This document shows, piece after piece, positions 15,104-17,251 of a DNA stretch of 17,251 nucleotides. This stretch comes from JAVVPO01 sp036655715 (lineage in GTDB: Bacteria > Bacillota > Clostridia > Lachnospirales > Cellulosilyticaceae). Below the pieces are notes generated by a model. That model searched no databases, had not been told where the DNA came from, and saw nothing but the letters and a program-made list of their open reading frames with translations. The DNA lies in NCBI GenBank assembly GCA_036655715.1, contig JAVVPO010000054.1:1-17251 (forward strand). The letters run 5' to 3'. A program made the translations under genes and the position numbers. Position 1 is the stretch's first letter. Every line of letters begins with the position of its first letter.

Positions 15104-17215
15104 ATGTTAAATGTAAGTAAGTTTTATAAGCATATTTTTATCAACTTGTTATTTATCACTATATCTATCCTATCTATATTGTTTGCTATTTTTTTAGGCA
15201 ATCAATATATGGCATCAAAAAATTCCTTAGAACAATCCTATCTTAGTCGTTCTAAAGAAATAACTACTTCATTAGATGACAAGCTAGCATCTGGGGTTAA
15301 TCTTTTAAATCAAATTTCTATTAATGAGCTAACCACTACTTATGTAGGTCTTGATGCATTTGATCCTATTATCAATGTAGCTTTATATAAATTTCTTGGT
15401 AATTCTGTTAGCCTAGTCAATAATCTAGGACTTACTATTGGTGTCTATAATGAAGATATTGATACTGTCTTATCCAATCAGTCTTCTTCCTCTTTAGATT
15501 CTTTTTTACACAAGTTTAACTTAGAAGATAATCAAGATGTTCTTAAACTTATAAAAAACAATGAGGATTCCTCAGATTTTCTAAGTAACTCTCAAGTAGT
15601 CGTAACAAGCACAGATAATTCTAGATATCTTTCTTACATAGTTAGAAAAGATCATGTATCTCATGAACCTTTATTCTTTGTTATTTATTCTATCGATGAT
15701 TTTACTAATAGTATCGTAAAAGATAACTCTATCACGGATTTTACCATTAACCTAGATACCAAAGAATACGATTCTGATATCATCACTTCTGATAATTCAT
15801 TATCTATTCGTTCTACCATATTACCGATAAGATATACTATTACTTTTGAAAATACACACTCTATGGTTTTCTTAACCACTTTTATAAATGTAGTTATTCT
15901 TTTTATAGTCCTTATTATTGTTAGCTTATTTTTAATTTATAAATTTTCTAACAAGGTATATAGCCCTGTAAAGAATCTAGTTTCTTCCACAAGAGACTCT
16001 GATTATAATGATACAATCATTGATGAATTCGAGTATATTCGTTCACGTGTAGAGACCCTTAAGAATGCTATTCATGGTTATAACTTATCCGGCAAAGATA
16101 TGCTTCTTAAGGAAGTTTTATATGGTATTAAGAAAGATACTATAACAGACTTACTTATTCATAATCAAATTAATCTTTTTAGCAAAAGCACTTACATGGT
16201 ACTTATCATTGCTAAAAAAGTAAATAGCTTACATTTAGATACGTCAGCTGCAAAAACCTATATTGAACTTAGCTTGACAAGTGCATTTACTAACATCATA
16301 GAATACACTAACTATAAAATCATCAATCTTTCTTCTTCTTCTAATATTTTATTTATTAACGGCTTAGCTAGAAAAGAAATTAAAAACTTCTTTAATGATA
16401 TTACTACTACACTAGATGAGTACCATATTATCATTACACACCCTGTAGAACCTATAGAAGTATCTACTAAGTTCTACGGTATCAATGAACTCATAAAAAA
16501 TGATAAAATAGGTAATTCAAACCACATTATTCTAGAGGAAGAAATCATTATTCAAGCTCGTATTCCCTATGTCTATAGTGAATCTGACAAAAAACTTCTC
16601 GTCTACAATATTACAAGTGCAAATAAAGAGGATCTTCTTTCTTTGCTCCACAATATCTTAGAAGAAAATCTCTTTAATCGTGAATTAGCACCTCAGATAT
16701 ATCAAGAGTTCTTGGCTGCTCTTTGCTCTACCCTAGCAGTTGTTTGCCATCATTTCAAAGATACTAACGAGATCTTTACCTTACTTACAACTATTAAGGA
16801 TAAAAAGGAGGTACAGACAGTCATCACCAACCTATTTCTTGAGTACTACAACTACATTAATAGCGATGATGCAAAAAAAGATATAAAATATAACTTCCTA
16901 GACTACATTCATAGCAACTACGACAAAGACATCTCCCTAGCCGATATGGCAAGTGAGTTCAGTCTAGCTGTCAATTATGTAGGTGTTCTCTTTAAAGAAA
17001 AAACAGGCTACAATTTTAAAGATTACTTAAATACCTACCGCATCAACGTCTCCAAGCAAATACTTCTAGAGACACCTAATATTAAAATCAAAGATTTGTC
17101 TACCTCTGTAGGTTTTATCAATACCAACACCTTCATACGTATCTTCAAAAAGTATGAAAACATATCCCCTGGTCAATATCAAAAATATGTATTAGATACC
17201 ACTACAGAGTTATAA
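15104..17215 (+). CDS. Membrane-anchored AraC-family transcriptional regulator
   Basis: The 703-residue protein combines an outer sensor and an inner DNA-binding domain, like B. subtilis YesS and YtdP. Membrane segments at about 10-32 and 254-280 enclose an extracellular region of some 220 residues, the likely ligand sensor. A short HAMP-like linker (about 281-320, NKVYSPVKNLV) follows, then a central region of unknown role (about 325-590). The C-terminal double helix-turn-helix (about 597-698) has ISLADMASEFSLAVNYVG, then RINVSKQILLE, and ends with FIRIFKKYENISPGQYQKY. There is no receiver or kinase domain, so signal passes within one chain. Divergence from the permease genes suggests that it activates the uronate locus, with a glycosaminoglycan fragment or a binding protein as signal. 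The start is ATG at 15104 after a GGGGG site. Nothing is seen in the last 36 bases of the window. Confidence 0.93.
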   Translation: MLNVSKFYKHIFINLLFITISILSILFAIFLGNQYMASKNSLEQSYLSRSKEITTSLDDKLASGVNLLNQISINELTTTYVGLDAFDPIINVALYKFLGNSVSLVNNLGLTIGVYNEDIDTVLSNQSSSSLDSFLHKFNLEDNQDVLKLIKNNEDSSDFLSNSQVVVTSTDNSRYLSYIVRKDHVSHEPLFFVIYSIDDFTNSIVKDNSITDFTINLDTKEYDSDIITSDNSLSIRSTILPIRYTITFENTHSMVFLTTFINVVILFIVLIIVSLFLIYKFSNKVYSPVKNLVSSTRDSDYNDTIIDEFEYIRSRVETLKNAIHGYNLSGKDMLLKEVLYGIKKDTITDLLIHNQINLFSKSTYMVLIIAKKVNSLHLDTSAAKTYIELSLTSAFTNIIEYTNYKIINLSSSSNILFINGLARKEIKNFFNDITTTLDEYHIIITHPVEPIEVSTKFYGINELIKNDKIGNSNHIILEEEIIIQARIPYVYSESDKKLLVYNITSANKEDLLSLLHNILEENLFNRELAPQIYQEFLAALCSTLAVVCHHFKDTNEIFTLLTTIKDKKEVQTVITNLFLEYYNYINSDDAKKDIKYNFLDYIHSNYDKDISLADMASEFSLAVNYVGVLFKEKTGYNFKDYLNTYRINVSKQILLETPNIKIKDLSTSVGFINTNTFIRIFKKYENISPGQYQKYVLDTTTEL

Positions 17216-17251
17216 CCTATCTACCCATTTAGAATATATCTTCTCAAAAAA

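Noticed and set aside
15104..17215. YesM/YesN-type two-component system.
   Set aside because: The regulator has its own membrane sensor, lacks a receiver domain, and no histidine kinase gene is present.

Overview
The window is AT-rich and reads as a low-GC Gram-positive anaerobe of the Clostridia. The evidence is AGGAGG-type ribosome binding sites, a tgt-yajC pair, carbohydrate ABC permeases of the LplB/YtcP type and a membrane-anchored AraC regulator of the YesS/YtdP type. Codon and sequence style recall Cellulosilyticum-like Lachnospirales, but that is an impression and not a demonstrated assignment.

Left part (1-4570), housekeeping: minus-strand tgt, yajC and a CPBP-family membrane protease gene form a tight operon that ends near a strong terminator (501-528). 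Beyond it lie a 20-codon reading frame with a good ribosome binding site, two diverged 114-bp direct repeats that look like remnants of a duplicated coding sequence, and the first seven codons of a gene that leaves the window at base 1. Chorismate synthase (aroC) is transcribed rightward from a divergent promoter and ends at a 16-bp perfect hairpin shared with the convergent gene.

Middle part (4571-7143), poorly characterised: a small membrane protein with a charged central linker (minus strand), then a rightward pair made of a membrane-anchored YiiX-type papain-like peptidase/amidase and a membrane-anchored protein of unknown function that overlaps no known family I can name.

Right part (7268-17215), a uronate-polysaccharide utilisation locus, most likely for glycosaminoglycans such as hyaluronan or chondroitin. 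On the minus strand, in transcription order, are two ABC permeases, a polysaccharide lyase family 8 enzyme, an unsaturated glucuronyl hydrolase (GH88), KduI and a KdgF-type cupin. A membrane-anchored AraC regulator is divergent from the permeases. The proposed flow is: import of oligosaccharides, lyase cleavage in the cytoplasm (the PL8 enzyme has no signal peptide), release of the unsaturated uronate by GH88, ring opening by KdgF and isomerisation by KduI. The solute-binding protein, the ATPase, KduD, KdgK and KdgA are not in the window. Terminators after the permeases and after the lyase suggest that the locus is several transcription units controlled in common and not one long operon.
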